Source of the DNA: Gavia stellata
Taxonomy: Eukaryota > Chordata > Aves > Gaviiformes > Gaviidae
DNA length: 64,000 nt
Assembly (NCBI RefSeq): GCF_030936135.1
Contig: NC_082604.1
Span: 3,293,001-3,357,000 of the forward strand
Reading direction: 5' to 3'
Shown here: piece by piece, positions 62,011 through 64,000 of the stretch
How positions within the stretch are numbered: the stretch's first letter is position 1
Layout of the letters: every line of letters starts with the position of its first letter
Notes under the pieces: generated by a model
What the model was told of the DNA's origin: nothing
Databases searched by the model: none
What the model saw: only the letters and a program-made list of their open reading frames with translations
Position numbers and translations under genes: made by a program

Positions 62011-64000
62011 GTAACTATTCTCTAGGTTTTTCATTTTTTGGAGAGAAAGAGTGAAACTAAAACTAATAAAGTATCTCATAGCTCTTCTCATTTTTAGTGA
62101 GAAATGTTTAGATGAAGAAAATAGTAAACAAAAATGAGCTCAGTTTGCTGTTTGTCACATCTGATTTGTACGCTCTTTCTTGCTTTGATTTGCAAAATGG
62201 TTCTTTCCGATTTCTTACCAAATACAAATTGTACTTTTGTTTTTCTGTTCCTCCATAGTTATGCTCAGAAGACAGCAGAAACTTAGTCTGCCTCTGTGGC
62301 TTCAGAGGCAGGTGGTGGTTAGCTGTCCCACTAATCTGGACATCATCTATGTATACTGTTGCAGTGTTGCTTGAGAAAGCAGTTTCCAACCTACGCCTCC
62401 TTGGACATAGAAGAGGGAAATGCTTAGTCAACCCTCGGCCACTGAGATGCATACATTCAGTATCCATAATGCAGGAGTCAGCAGACTTGGAGTTGTTACA
62501 GTCTGCTAATGAGTTCTTGGCTTCAGGGAACAAAACACAGCACTTATGTGGGAGCACGATGCAGATGGGTGGTTCTATTTTCCTCTCCTTCAACCACGGT
62601 TTTTAGTAATACTGATCTAAAACTAGCAGTTGTCAGACACATCTTATCTGTTCAGTTTGCCCCGAATGCATCTTTTGGCACTGTAGACTGAGCAATGATG
62701 TTCTGTCCAAGAGGAGCACTTGTTTTCCAAGAAGGAAGGTTTTTCTGAAAGGAGAGACTAGGCTGGTTTTTTGTTTGTTTGTTTTTGGAGGAATTGAATT
62801 ACATTATTTGTAAACCATCTCTGAAAACATAAGCAGAAAAACTTCTTTGCTTGACCGAAAAAAGGTTTGAAACTGATTTTATGACAAGACAGGCAACTGT
62901 GTGTGGCCTGTCATGTTCAAACTGGGAAAAGGAGGAGGGTGGGGTAAGCAGAGACCTCTGCCTTTCTGTCTGGTCTCTGCATCTGTCGCTACATGGATGT
63001 GCTCCATGCCGTTTAGCTGTTGTAAGGCTTGCTTCTGTTCCATGGGATTACTGATGATGGTAGCAGTTTTGGGGCTCTGAAATAAATGCGAGAGAACCAG
63101 CTGCCCAGAGGAAACGACAGAAAGTAAATGTCATTCTTTCCTCAGAGTAGCTAAGCTAAACACCTGTAGAAGTACAGTCGCCTGACACAGGGATGGCTAA
63201 ATCTGAAAGGAGTTCTTATGCTGATTGGGATTCCCAAAGAAACATGCAGGCCCAGACAAAAAGTTGAGAATGGACTTGCAGGATAGTCTTGCTTAATAGA
63301 AGAGGTGAAAGAGGCTTTGTGGGGAAAGCAGAAGTGATGCCTCAATTACTTCTTCGAAATATCCTTCCTTCCATTTGGTGTGATATCCTTCTTACCTGTG
63401 CCTGGCCTGAACCAGCTGCACTCCCTCCAAGGCTTGTGTTTTGCAGATGTTCTGATACCTTGGCTGGAGTCATAAAGGTGGCTGGAAAGATCTTTGTGGT
63501 AAAGAGGAGGTTTCTTGAAGGTGTCAGCAGCTGAATGTTTGAAGCCATTTTTAAGCCTGGTTTTCTGAGGCATTAGAGAGTAGAAAATGCTTGAGCTTTC
63601 ATTGATTACCATTCTGAAAGCTAGCAACCTCTGCAGAGACCTGTTAAAAAGTTGTGTTCAGGGAGTCCTTTTGCAGGCATCAGCCTCTTTCTGTTTGTGC
63701 TTTCATTTTTTGTTATCCTACTGTGATCCAGCAGCCTTGGGAAAATGGGGTGGAAGGCACTGCACTGAAAACTACAGGATGGGAATCATTTCACCTTCAG
63801 GCATTTAATCATTAATTGTCTATAACTAGAATTGAAGTTCCCTTGCTTTCAATGAGAAGTCAGCCCATGTAGAGGACGGGTCATCCTTTTCTTAGGTAGG
63901 TCAGTGAGGTAGCTGGTGTGACTGGTCTTCTGGAAGGAGGTGCCTGTCTCTCTCCACTTCACTTTGCAGGGAATCTTGCTAAACAGCTCAGTCAAAGACA
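62011..64000 (+). other. PPP2R3A: Start of the next PPP2R3A intron (window ends inside it)
   Basis: No exon encoding the next expected B'' segment was found before the window edge. The open frames here are short and unrecognised. The EF-hand exons must lie further to the right. Confidence 0.8.

Overview
This is a stretch of vertebrate nuclear DNA, almost certainly from a bird. The coding signal is broken into short exons with GT..AG introns, the promoters are CpG islands, and the interspersed repeats are CR1 LINEs, including one with a readable C-terminal ORF2 segment. Three single-copy protein genes can be read. Most of the remaining open frames are chance frames in introns or GC-rich islands. 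I could not identify the species.

Layout, left to right. (1) 1-16158, minus strand: the 5' end of ARMC8, which encodes an armadillo-repeat subunit of the CTLH/GID ubiquitin ligase. Exon 1 (16114-16158) lies in a CpG island, exon 2 is at 13783-13859, and exon 3 (1-50) runs off the left edge, so about 13.7 kb of the window is ARMC8 intron 2. (2) 20391-27871, minus strand: a complete DBR1 gene for the RNA lariat debranching enzyme. It has eight coding exons that splice in frame to 539 codons with all expected metal-site residues, and its own CpG-island promoter. (3) About 31.1-64 kb, plus strand: the 5' half of PPP2R3A, which encodes the PP2A B'' regulatory subunit. It has a CpG island with a probable non-coding exon 1, the long PR130-specific exon (44939-46903) and the first exon common to both isoforms (61750-62010). 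The remaining exons lie beyond the right edge.

The most informative find is a 44-codon exon at 53901-54032. It is too short to stand out as an open frame, and it matches the alternative first exon of the PR72 isoform of PPP2R3A. It ends in the same phase as the PR130 exon, so the window holds both alternative N-termini and probably both promoters of this gene.

The gene order differs from human 3q22 as I remember it. There DBR1 and ARMC8 are divergent neighbours and PPP2R3A lies about 2 Mb away. Here DBR1 and ARMC8 are tail-to-head on one strand and DBR1 is head-to-head with PPP2R3A, about 3.3 kb apart. Non-coding points of interest are a 63-75 bp inverted repeat between DBR1 and PPP2R3A, a 23-base homopolymer G run just upstream of a DBR1 splice acceptor, a strong minus-strand splice donor in the PPP2R3A island, and several decayed CR1 copies. 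I found no RNA gene, CRISPR array or novel multi-gene system.
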